Positions 12,712 through 23,200 of a DNA stretch of 64,000 bases are shown here, one piece after another (position 1 is the first letter of the stretch; each line of letters opens with the position of its first letter). A model generated the notes under the pieces. That model was not told where the DNA came from. It searched no databases and saw only the letters and a list, made by a program, of their open reading frames with translations. Origin of the DNA: Petrosia ficiformis (taxonomy: Eukaryota > Porifera > Demospongiae > Haplosclerida > Petrosiidae); assembly GCA_947044365.1 (NCBI GenBank), contig OX345636.1, positions 55,903,746 through 55,967,745 of the forward strand. Direction: 5' to 3'. The position numbers were made by a program, and so were the translations under genes.

Positions 12712-15700
12712 ATGGAAAGGAGAGAAGAAAAGGCGTTAGGAGGTTTTTCTGTTGACGAATTCAACTATTTTCTTATTGAAAAAGGTTTACCTCAAGACGT
12801 TACAACAGCAATTCAGGAAAATGGCGTAAGTGGAGATATCTTTATGGAGCTTTCAGAAGATAATCTAAAAGAAGTTGCTCCACGTCTATCAGACAGAATT
12901 GCTCTAAAACAAATACAGCAGTCACATCAGCCCACAAAAGTTTCTACTCCACTCAATCCAAGGGTATGATTGAAATATTTTTGCTTTTCCTTTTGAAATA
13001 ATTATCGTTGTAGATAGTATTAAACATTTAATGTGTATGGAACTATTATAATTATATTATCCAGCTGCTGTGTTTCAAAATCATGAACATAGTAATTATG
13101 ACATTACAACAAACAACAGTTATAATTCTTTTTTTTTTTCTTCCAGAACTTGAAGACAAAGTCGTATGATGATTGTGAGAGCTGGCTTCAAGGTTTCAAG
13201 CTTCCTGACTCATTCTCATCCCGAACAATGGAGTGTATTTCGACTGGTATACTTACTCAGAGTTGCCGAACCGAAATTATACAGACACTTGCAGCTTTAA
13301 TGTGGGTTCACACTCACTACCCATCTAAAGAAGCTTGCAACACAGTGTGTGCAAAGCTTGTTATGACAAATCCAACCTTGGCAGATGATGCCGATGATGA
13401 CCAAGCTACCTATGTTAGTAAATCAGTTTTAAAATTTTTGTTGGCTTTGTATACCAATTTTAATTTTCCCATTCATAGTCTAATTAATATATATATAATT
13501 ATATATATATCCTATACTATAATACATACCAATACTTCATTTTTGCTTGTATAGCTTTCCTGGAAGCAGAAGCTGAGAGATCGCTTTAAATTCCTAAGAC
13601 GCCCACCTACCAGTGGATTAAATTCTACCAAACCAGCTAAACGTAGAAAAACTGTCTCAAGAGTTGGCACGATAGAATTGGATGACACAAACGCCAACTA
13701 TACAGAGGAAGACTATGAGAAGGATGTGAAGGCTATGGCAGAAGAGATGGTTAAAAGGAAGAAGAACAGCAAATACCTTTGTGAGATGATGGCTAATACT
13801 TATAGCAGGAGACAAAAATGGATCCAGCAGGATGAGCCTCCAGTGCAAGAGATTCTTTCCAAGTATCCTGCTTTAAAACACTCAAAAGTGGTAAAAAAAT
13901 TTTTTTGTTAAAATCACCTTGATCAGGGCTTCATACAGGATTTGAAGTTGGGGGGTATGGGGGTAGTGGTGTATGTAAATGTGCTGTCTGGGAGCATGCC
14001 CCAAGAAAACAAAATTGTTTCATACATTCTTCATGGTTGGTTCTAATGCCATTTTTGAGTCAACTTACATTGTATTATTGCTAATATATTAATGTATTCA
14101 TATAGTTCAAAATCTTGGGAGGAGAATATCCCCCCTCCTTGTATGTAACCCTGTTAAACATTTCTTGTAATTTTATAACCTGTAGTTGAAACAAGAGTTT
14201 CGATCCTTGCTAAAACTAGATGGACGATTGCACTCTCTTTTTGAAAATTGGGAGCTGTGGAGAAATCGTATTACACAGTATGCAAGAGTCGAGTCAACCA
14301 ACCGAATCACGGTTATTGCATTACTGGCCGAATACGACTCTGCTGATTCATCAAATGATGAAGGTATTGTATATTCGTAATTATAAATTATATATTTATT
14401 ATAGTTATATATGTGACTAGGGCTGCACGGTATTCACAAATATAGTATCACGGTATTCTACATGCAAATATAGCAATATAACTAAATACCTACTATTGCC
14501 TTGTTTATTAAATAATAACATGTCCAATTGCAACAAAATTTAATGGTAAGTGATTATTGTTAAGTAAGTGATTATAAAACTGAAATGATAACTGCAACAT
14601 GATAAATAAGATAATTGTCGATGGACATAATAAAATTAATACATGTTCACAGGTTCCTAGAAAGAAAAGTTAACATGTCAACCTTTTCTGGTTTCATGCT
14701 AGCTCGTAACGGAGTTACTATATTTCCAGCAGTGCTGAAAAAGCCTTTCCGAAGCAGAACTTGTCCACCTTTTGCCCTTCTTGTCATACTTCTGACCTTT
14801 CTCTATGTATATACCGCGACGGTGTTGTAATAAAACCGTGTTACTACTAAATACCGATATACCGTGCAGCCCTATATGTGACCTGGAATGAGAAAATTAG
14901 TATTTTCTACCAAACCTTTAGTATACCACAATTTATCTTCCAATAGTATATAGTATAACTTTTTGAATCTTGAACATTTATAACTAAACTTGCAGGGTAA
15001 TACAGTGTATACATGCATTAACCCATAGCACTGTTAAGGAGCATGCAGCAAAACTGCAACATTATGGTATAAAATCATGTTTAAAAACTTGGGCATTAAA
15101 TGGAGTAATAATTCCTTTATTTACTTCTTGTAACAATATGCATTTAAAAAGAATAGTATGCCATGTTTTTACATGTAGTGAATTGTTGTAACAAGAAATT
15201 ACAAGGCATTAACTTGTATCCAGCTGTAATTATTATTGTTTTTTTTTCCTCCTGGAAATTTCAGACAAGGTGGGTGTGATATGCCTGAAACTCTTGTGCG
15301 AGTTACTAATTGCCAGAAGGAGGGAAATGGCTACTATTATTCATTCATTTCCAGTAAGAGTTGATTTAATTATTGGATAAACACAATACATGCATGCATG
15401 TTGTGTTTAACTTTCAATTATAATTATTTCATTTAGGATACCATTAACATTGAGCAACAGCTGTTGTCAATGAACAAGAATGTAGCCTTTCTTTTGCATC
15501 TGGAGTCAGCAGAGAAGAACAATTTTGTTGTTGTTGTTGAGAGGGAAGTGTTCATTACAACAGACAACTTCATCAACGCAATGCTCTACCTGTTTGGAGC
15601 CTACTACTCTTTTAATATTGCTTATACACAACTAGCACATCCTGTACTAATCTTTCTACAGAGGTATGTTATGGGTATTGAAGATACCCAAAGCATTCCG

Positions 15701-15778
15701 AAATGCGTGAGAGAAGCAGTGCATGACAGTGATGAAAAGGTTTACATAAAAAAATATTATAATTATATAACATTGTAA
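12712..15778 (+). CDS. SAM-domain protein, SAMD3-like family, companion of the transposase
   Basis: Six exons with consistent phases: 12712-12963, 13147-13413, 13555-13890, 14186-14363, 15265-15353, 15437-15778, giving 487 codons and a stop. Residues about 12-66 form a SAM domain (FSVDEFNYFLIEKGLPQDV...IQENGVSG...LSEDNLKEV). The rest matches the layout of proteins annotated as SAMD3-like in fish and invertebrates: a tryptophan-rich middle (WVHTHYPSKEAC, LSWKQKLRDRFKFLRR), YPALKHSKV, and a C-terminal block FVVVVEREVF...LFGAYYSFNI. The biochemical role of that family is not known to me. Because it is transcribed head to head with a transposase inside one pair of inverted termini, I infer an accessory transposition protein. 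Introns 3 and 4 carry nested MITEs. No frame break was found. Confidence 0.75.
13924..14153. mobile_element. Short inverted-repeat MITE in SAM gene intron
   Basis: The ends are CAGGGCTTCATACAGGATTT and, inverted, CAGGGTTACATACAAGGAGG, followed inward by G runs on each side. It is about 230 bp and non-coding, within the intron between exons 13555-13890 and 14186-14363. No clear target duplication was seen, so the family (possibly hAT) is uncertain. Confidence 0.65.
14418..14874. mobile_element. hAT-like non-autonomous element with 8-bp target duplication
   Basis: The 457-bp element has perfect 16-base inverted ends, TAGGGCTGCACGGTAT, flanked by the direct 8-bp repeat TATGTGAC (14410-14417 and 14875-14882). 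That is the hAT hallmark. An internal open frame (14615-14830) has no recognisable domain. It is nested in intron 4 of the SAM gene, hence younger than the CACTG element. A degenerate relative lies near 40780-40885. Confidence 0.9.
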
Positions 15779-16242
15779 TTATATATGGATTCATCTTACT
15801 ATTTTGCATAATGTTTACATGTAGTATTATATAGTTAAGCTTGACTTTTAATTGTTCTTTTATTTTTCATGTAGATGTATAGCAACTTTTATTTGATCTT
15901 GTTTTTCAGTTCAGTGTATATGTACAGTATTGTACATGTATATTAAGCTTGACTTGATCTTTACTTTTTACTTCATTACTGACAGCTTATTTTAGTTTCA
16001 TTGTATATAATTATTATGTTCTATAATTGTTTTACACTCCAAAAAAAATTTACACCCTTAACATAACAACCCACACTTTCATCAGCAACATCATACACCC
16101 AAAGGCACACCCTAAGGGGGTAGTATTAGACTGGTATGTGGTACACCCTTTGTGGTGTATGTGTACACCTTTTCTCTAACAGTGTGTATATAATTATATG
16201 AGGCTTAAATGCAACTGATGTATTTATCTATCATTTACTCAC

Positions 16243-17240
16243 CCAGTATTCACCATTTTTTGGGTTGATGTCTTGCAGCTGGGGATATTTATCACAAAGG
16301 GCTTTTGCCATTTCTACATACTCTACTGAAGTGAGGACAATGGCCATACATAAACATTGAACACTCCGTAGCATTCGTAGCTTGATGTTTCCTGTTATGT
16401 CTTGATTCGCTATACCTGACTGAACAATTGCTGAAAATGCAGATGGCATAGGACATGGCTTTGGAAGCCTCAGAGCCTGTGATGGTGATTGCTTGAGTCG
16501 TTTCTTCTATAGAGGAGTATCATCACACTGCGAAGGGTGTTTACGAACCTTTGGCGGACTATTACAGGTTTCATATACATTACCTAAGACAGATAGTTAG
16601 ACATTAATTATGTAACTCCAACTTATACATGTGTAGATTACCTTGTGATTGATATCTGTGCTCTGCAATGGGTTCTTGGTTTTCTTGGTCTTGTAACTCC
16701 TCCAAGTCAACACTATTGATAAGTGCCATACTTGTGGAAATCAAAGAATCACTTTTAACATCTGCAGTTATAGCATTTGAATGCTTTTGGAAAAAAAACG
16801 AATAGTGACATAACTATGTGACCTACCATAATTAATAATAAGGGTTTTAGTTATATTTATATATAATCTATATTATATATATAGCTAAATAAAACAACAC
16901 TACTAAGAATATACACTTACTGTCTTTTGTGAAAAATCAGAATTAACAAGCTTCTTGAGTTTATTCTAAAGGCACTTTGTGGTACGAGGACTTGAAATTC
17001 TTCAAAATCATCAATAAGATCAATTAAAGAGTTACCATCAATAAAATTATCTGCGAGTTAAGAACAATTGCAATTTAGTATAGAGCATTATATTTACCGG
17101 CATAAGTATTTAAATGCTATAATTATGTGTATAAATTATAATATTATAAACATACCAGAAAGTCGTTTGACTATTTCGTAAGGAAAACCCGTTCCTAATA
17201 AATGGTCACTGAGTTCTTCAACTGTAAGGTCCACATCCAT
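16243..17240 (-). pseudogene. Second SAM-domain gene, broken and truncated
   Basis: Minus-strand exons 17240-17156, 17050-16921, 16783-16642 and 16583-16243 encode a SAM domain (MDVDLTVEELSDHLLGTGFP...NSLIDLIDDFEEF) and then the middle region of the same SAMD3-like family (AIVLTSVEYVEMAKALCDKYPQLQDI). Exon 2 lacks one base near 16960: restoring phase there makes the remainder fit the family. Exon 4 has an in-frame TAG at 16507-16509. The gene stops after GEYW at an intact donor; the C-terminal exons are missing because the CACTG element terminus lies 59 bp beyond. It is divergent from the C2H2 gene at 17345. Confidence 0.75.
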
Positions 17241-17344
17241 AGTTTTCTTCACGAGAGCAGCTGGTAAAAACGCCGCGTTTGTTAGACAAATTGCGCATGC
17301 GCATATATTATAGCTTTTTAGTATTAGTCTACGACCAATCTACA
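17241..17344. promoter_or_regulatory. Intergenic promoter of the second divergent pair
   Basis: 104 bp separate the two start codons. GCGCATGCGC at 17293-17302 is the palindromic core of an NRF1-type site, also present beside the first pair's promoter. The recurrence in two divergent copies suggests a conserved bidirectional promoter. Confidence 0.55.
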
Positions 17345-18732
17345 ATGTACTACTGTTCCTTCTGTGATTTTCAGTGTTTTACTAACAAGCTATTGATGAA
17401 ACACATTAGAAGTTGCCATGAAAATGATGCCAACTTCAGAGTCTATTGTATGTTCTGTGGGATGGCTTTTAAGAGATGGGAAAGTTTCAGGAAACATTAT
17501 GGCAGATTCCATAGTGGTAAGCCTGTGGGGAGAAGGAGGATTACTATACACAGTTACTGGTTTACAATATATGTACATAAATAATGATGTATAATATGTT
17601 TTATTGTATATAGATGAAATGAATGTTCTGGAGCAGCAGGAGGTATCTTTGTATCCGGAACAGATTACCGATGACTCGAATCTCTCTGAAAATTGTTCTA
17701 ATGTGCTTCAAAATCCTCATGAATGGGATGTAGAGTGGGATTGTACTATGTTTTTAATGAGAATTACAAATGAACTATCTTTGACTCATATTGGTATTGA
17801 CAAAATGTGTACTGCCACTCAGTCATTCATTGATTTGATATTCAATAAAACATTTCATAGAGTTCCGAGTTGCCTTCAGTCACAAATTACACTTACTACT
17901 GAACTATCTAATGATATACGAACAGTCTGTAACCTCAGTGATGTGTTTAACCAATTAAGCTCCCACTACTACAGAGAAAGTTTTTACTGTGAACACTTTA
18001 ATTACGTAGTAAGTCACATAATAGTTGTAGGTATGTTATTTGCGATTTGAGTCTAAGAATGCTCAAATGAAAGGTTTTGTCACTAACTGTTTTAAAAATG
18101 TTCCTCTATCGGTTGCAATTCGGCATTAACAGTGGTTATGTTACAATCTGGCTGTTCGCCCTGGACAGTATACATCAGGGTTCATATATCCAGGTGATGA
18201 AATTATCTCAGGTATGAATGGGTGCAGCTGTTTTAAATTTATTGATTATATTCATTTCAATTGACCATTCAACTATTATAGGGGCTCCATCTAATCTTGA
18301 CTGCTACATACATAAACTCGAACAAGTGTGTGGTGAAGTCCAAACTCCGCTAAATGGTGTAAGGTAAGTATCATTATTAGTTTAAAATTAATTCAATGTT
18401 GTTTTTTAGATCACAACGTGTGTCCATACATGGTATTCACTACAAAAGTGGAACTGTCATTCGTATATATGCAAAACGAAAGTGGTTTCGAATACTGCAT
18501 TATTGAAGAAATTTTAATATACAATGATGAAAAGGTTTTCATCACAAAATCACTCCAAATAGAAGGATATGATGGAAAACTTTGCGCCTTTCATGTGTCA
18601 CCAACTGATACAGAAAAAGTTGTACTGTTTAAAGATTTTTACTGCCATGGTATCCTGCATTTAAAGAATAAATCCGGAAAACTCTACATTGTAGAAAAAG
18701 ATAATCGATACAGAAGTATATGGTGCTTGTAG
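17345..18732 (+). pseudogene. Second C2H2/TNP2-like gene, core deleted
   Basis: Exon 17345-17516 encodes two C2H2 fingers (YYCSFCDFQCF...KHIRSCH; VYCMFCGMAF...HYGRFH). Exon 17614-18008 continues with a helical segment like exon 2 of the intact copy, ending SSHYYRESFYCEHFNYV. The conserved transposase core is then absent: only a short piece near 18281-18364 (NLDCYIHKLEQVCGEVQTP, perhaps matching the PIVEDLKRLENG region) precedes a terminal exon at 18410-18732, whose HGILHLKN aligns with SHIPLHLKN at the C-terminus of the 9498-12671 gene. About 400 residues are missing, so the product cannot be an active transposase. A shorter alternative protein retaining the fingers cannot be excluded. Confidence 0.6.
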
Positions 18733-18820
18733 ATTGACATTACCATGTGTTTTCCGCATTTTGTTCATCATAAATAATTGTTATACATTGCATAATGTAT
18801 TTTACCAAATGTTTGTGTAG

Positions 18821-18897
18821 TTACCCTCGCCGCGTAGCGTAGGCGGAAGGGTTCGGTAATCGTTTTGTCTGTGTGTCTGTGTATCTGTGTGTTAGCA
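18821..18897 (+). repeat. Dispersed repeat (TTACCCT...TCTGTGTG), copy 1
   Basis: Starts TTACCCTCGCC, contains GTAGGCGGAAG and GGTAATC, then a TCTGTGTG run. The second copy at 35768-35846 has the same order with about 75 percent identity. The element class is unknown. Confidence 0.6.
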
Positions 18898-19204
18898 ATT
18901 TTTCTGAAAAAATATAAACATTGACATTTCAAAAGGGGTACTGGTAGACTTCAAATTATACAAGGAAAAAAAATAACGTAGGAATTCTTCTAAAACCTTT
19001 TGGTTCTAAAGTTATGACAATTTTTATAACTCACAGTTGCCGTTTTACGACTTTAAGATGAAACGAGGGCAATAACGAGAGTAAATATGGACACACAAAA
19101 CACAAGTGATCCTGTTTTATGGCTGACTATTTATTGCAGAAATCACCCATATGCAACATTAAGTTTTATTAATAATACATTTTAATATTAATGTGCTATA
19201 TTTC

Positions 19205-19345
19205 AGTGTGCTATTTTTATCATCACAATAAGTGTGTGCTATTTTACCACACGTGTGTCATTTAGACAATTCAGCACACGCTTTCCTGAAATGACACACA
19301 CAAGTGTGTAAAAATTGCACACCTTTTTTTTCTGTGCAGTTAGAA
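19205..19345 (+). repeat. Subterminal-like repeats beside the second pair
   Basis: Three or four copies of GTGTGCTATTT-like motifs and inverted CACACACAAGTGTG-type words are packed into 140 bp, ending gcacaccttttttttctgt. The style resembles the subterminal GGTGTA-rich ends of the 8976-16184 element, and it lies downstream of the C2H2 pseudogene where an element end would be expected. A matching left end was not found. Confidence 0.4.
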
Positions 19346-19983
19346 TGAATAGTCACTGACAATTGAGACACAAAATCAGTTTTCTCACCAGGATTTTGCA
19401 ATAATGGGTACGCTGATGTAACAAACTAATTATTATGTCATAGTTAATTAATCTTATACAATTTCTGTTGAAGATACACCTGTTCCACAATGGGACCCTT
19501 GAACTGTTAGGAAATTTAAATCAATTGGTAATAGCAGGGGCGGATACAGGATTTATTGTATGGTGGGGTTGATCTCGGCATGGTATATTAATATAGGGCG
19601 TGGTAAATTAATTAACGAAAGAAAAAGGTCCTCTAACACCGATTTCTGGAAGATGCGCCTGGATGTTGTTAAATGAAAGCCTTCAAAATATCTTCCACTG
19701 GAATTCTCTCCTGGTAATGCATAGCTATCACAGCCATGTCTGAAAAGTGTTTTCTGTGAGTGAGGATCATGTGTAAGTCTTTCAAATTTCAAATGTTTTG
19801 GGGGGGGGTTGCAAATGAGTAATATTCACCACCCACTATAATGAAGGGGTGTGGTAAATTAATTTTTCGAAGGAGTGCCTCGCGATTTCGCACTCCATAG
19901 TACACCTACGATAACAATATTCATAACATTCTTTTTAAACAAATGTTGCCTATTACTGGCTACAAGATTTTAGGTGTTCTCCA

Positions 19984-20193
19984 ATGGCTACTAGTGAGTG
20001 AATTATATCTCTATTTTTTGGCTATAAACACTTCATATATCAGTTGCATGTATTAAGTGTCATATCTCTTGAAAATATATATGTAATTAAATATATGTAT
20101 GCTAACAGGTCCTATATACCAAATATAGGACCTGAGTTAGGTGTCCGAGGATGTGATATATGCCAAGTCTGCGAGGGCTATATATATATCACA

Positions 20194-20240
<47 letters not shown>

Positions 20241-23200
20241 TATATAATATATAATTATGTTGATAATTCTTATGTAATTATAAACAAGTACTGATTTATT
20301 AAATAATGTGTCATGTTATTATAATCATGTATTTATTGTTTATTATCAGGTGAATATCATTTGAAATGGAGAAGTGAACACTCCACTGTAGTCATTAATA
20401 ACACTTTATATTACTGGGGAGGAGACCAGGAGGACCTTCCATATATACATGAGAATGATAAGAAGAGAAAGATTACGTCTTCTATTCTTTTATTTCATTT
20501 GCCCACATTCAAATGGGAGAAGAGGTCTACTACAGGTACTCCACCTGCAGGAGTGATGGACTATGCCTGTACCAACATTGAAAACAATATCCTGTACTTT
20601 GGAGGACACTGTAAACCTCGCGAATGCTATCACAACAACTTGTATGAATTCCACTCTCTTAATAATAACTGGAGGGAAATAGTTAACAATACTCCTGATA
20701 TTACACCAATGAAAAAACGTGGCTGTGGAATGGTAGCGTATAATATTAATGGAGAATATAATTTATTAGTGTTTGGAGGATATGGACCAGTACCAGTCAC
20801 TACACACTCCCATTCCCAGTATATTCCTTCTTCTAACTTCCCAAATCATTGCTTCACAAATGAGGCACACATAATGTGTGTCACCTCATCACCAGGTATT
20901 ACATCACTCACATTATGTCGTACATCATATTGATATTATATATTTTCGTCAGGTCAATGGATAGTACCTGTCATAACAGGTACTCGTCCACCACCTTGTG
21001 CACAATTCTCCATGAACACTTTTCCTGAGAATAAAGGTGTATTGTTTGGAGGGTATACTACTGACGAGACTGGTGGACATTATTTGAATGATCTATTCAT
21101 GTTTACATATTCAGACAATACACTAGTGAGTTAACAAAATTTGATGTTTACCATTAATTAATAATTAAATATAATATTAAATATTTTGTGTAATATATAT
21201 ATATGTAATCATTAGGGCTGGGAGGATTATTTGATTACTAATTAAAGGTGTTTTATCCTCATTGGTCAGCAGAGTTTGTATAATATCCTCATGTAAGTAA
21301 ATCAATGCTGATTTTTCCTGTAGTTTGGTAATATTTATAAGTGCTATATAGACTCTTGTGATTTGTGTTTACTGTAGAACTGTGAAAATACAATTAGGTT
21401 ATAATTATAAGCTTTATTGAAATATTAATAATTTATACTCCTAAAGTGTTATATTATTATATTATATACACAATAATTATATTATGTATAATAAACAATA
21501 ATTATAATAATATAATATAATAATATAACACTTTAGGACTATAAATTATTAATATTTCACTAAAGCATATATAACCTACCTCAGTAATGTTTACAGTGTA
21601 GTAATATTAATGATTCATACCTGTACAGTAATTCTCATATCATTATTAGGACAATAAAAGAGCTTACCCCAGGATAACGGTTTACTAGCTAAGCTATATG
21701 TATATGATATATCTCTGTTCAGAGTCAGTTATGTATTTTTATTACTTGGTAACACAAAGTATGCACATTTGACTTCACTGTTGTCAAGCAGAAGCCATAG
21801 TGATATACTAATTAGTGTTTACTGTAAAACTGTGAAAATACAATTAGATTGGTGAATATATGACTAGACCCTAAATCTCCCTGTCTACAGGCATGTTATG
21901 AACATATATCACCAACAGCACATCAAAGATTGCCATGGCAAAGGCGCATGTACCATGGTATAATCTTAAATATTTCATGAAGCAGGCTTACATGAAGCAT
22001 GAATCATTATAATAAACAAACCAACATTTATTTGCATGTAGTTACGTTTTCATATAATTATTATTATAAAAACTTTCAAGTCAGAACATATACATTTCTT
22101 CATGATGTGGAAATTTTTAGTATAGTTGTGTTTGGATAAAAAAACCACAAATATTTTGAAATTTGTAATTTTAATCCCATGATAAATTATAATAACATTT
22201 TTGTTATCATAATGATTACTCATGAACAAGTGTATATAGAGAAAAAAGTATCCCTATGATTGCTTTATGGTGTCCAGCATTCAGTAATCATGGCTGACTT
22301 TATCATGCCCGAAACACAACAGCCTATTATAGTTATTATTTTGATTATATACTCTGTTTACCTTTTATAGAACCTTGTAGAACTTTAAGAATACATTTCA
22401 GGTAGAATAGCTAGCTATTAGTTCCAGTGTCTACGTAAGCTACACAGCTTTCTTTCTGCTGGTGTGTAGAGCTTGATCGCGCGTTCTTTTTCGCGCCATG
22501 CCCATTAATTGACCGAGCCCCCGGGAATGATGTAACTTCCTTAACTACGTATACAACGCATACTCGTGTAGGTGACACAAGAATATATATATATAAACAT
22601 ACATCGAACCCGTGGGAAAGCAATCATAGGGATGGCCCTACGGGCCATAAAAAGTAAATTATTGTTAAACTCAAATTTTGTATGAATAAAATTTATTTGT
22701 AAACCACACACTTATTAATGATTGATCTAATTAGTGATTGTTACGTATTCTTGTCTTTTGAGTCATATACCAGTCATGCATTGCATAAATAATTAGCGAG
22801 CTTGCGTCATTCCAGGGAGCTCGATCAATTAATGTGTGGTGAATAAAAGAATGCAGACTCCAGCTACAGATTACGCACAGGAATTTCTATGAGAAAAGCC
22901 AATTGTAACAAGTGTATATAGAGAAAAAACATCCCTATATTTGCTTTGTGATGGCTATGTATTAAGCATTGCTGATGGCACTAGTGTCTCTACCTTCCTG
23001 TGTACTCCTGGGGCCTGAAGACGTAAGTGTAAGCCTAATTGCAGTCTAAATACACAGATGTCTGATGAACTGACTGAGGTACTCCTTCAAGGTTGTAAAT
23101 GATGACTTCCTCGTGTCTGAAACTCAACAACTTATCATACTTACTTGTTAAAGATTCTTGCATAATATCTATACTGTTTCTCTGCTATATACAACAGTTA

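Larger units (their letters stand above)
8976..16184. mobile_element. Two-gene CACTA/EnSpm-like transposon with inverted CACTG ends
   Basis: The left terminus starts CACTGTTAGAAATGGGGTGT at 8976. The right terminus, read inverted from 16184, starts CACTGTTAGAGAAAAGGTGT. The first 31 bases match at about 26 positions, and both ends share GGGTGTATGATG about 80-100 bp inward. Multiple subterminal GGTGTA or GGGTGT motifs occur at both ends, a layout known from CACTA elements. Inside are a TNP2-like transposase gene (minus) and a SAM-domain gene (plus), head to head. Two non-autonomous elements are nested in SAM-gene introns. Flanking trinucleotides are aca and tgt, so no direct target duplication is visible. 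The array on the left and the truncated SAM pseudogene on the right may have lost it. Confidence 0.75.
18733..19983. other. Gene-free spacer with several repeats
   Basis: No coding exon. Bases 18821-18897 match 35768-35846 (a motif of gtaggcggaag, ggtaatc and tctgtgtgtctgtgtg). From about 19535 (aggggcggatacaggattt) to 19870 the sequence looks like decayed transposon, with two ggtggtaaattaatt-like pieces; the open frame at 19553-19792 on the minus strand is not recognisable. Confidence 0.5.

Noticed and set aside
13512..13848. Minus-strand frames opposite SAM exon 3
   Set aside because: Antisense to a phased, family-matching exon.
14615..14830. 71-codon frame as a gene
   Set aside because: Lies wholly within the hAT-like MITE and has no transposase motif.
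20044..20247. 67-codon frame in K1 intron 1
   Set aside because: Runs through a MITE fragment and a TA microsatellite.
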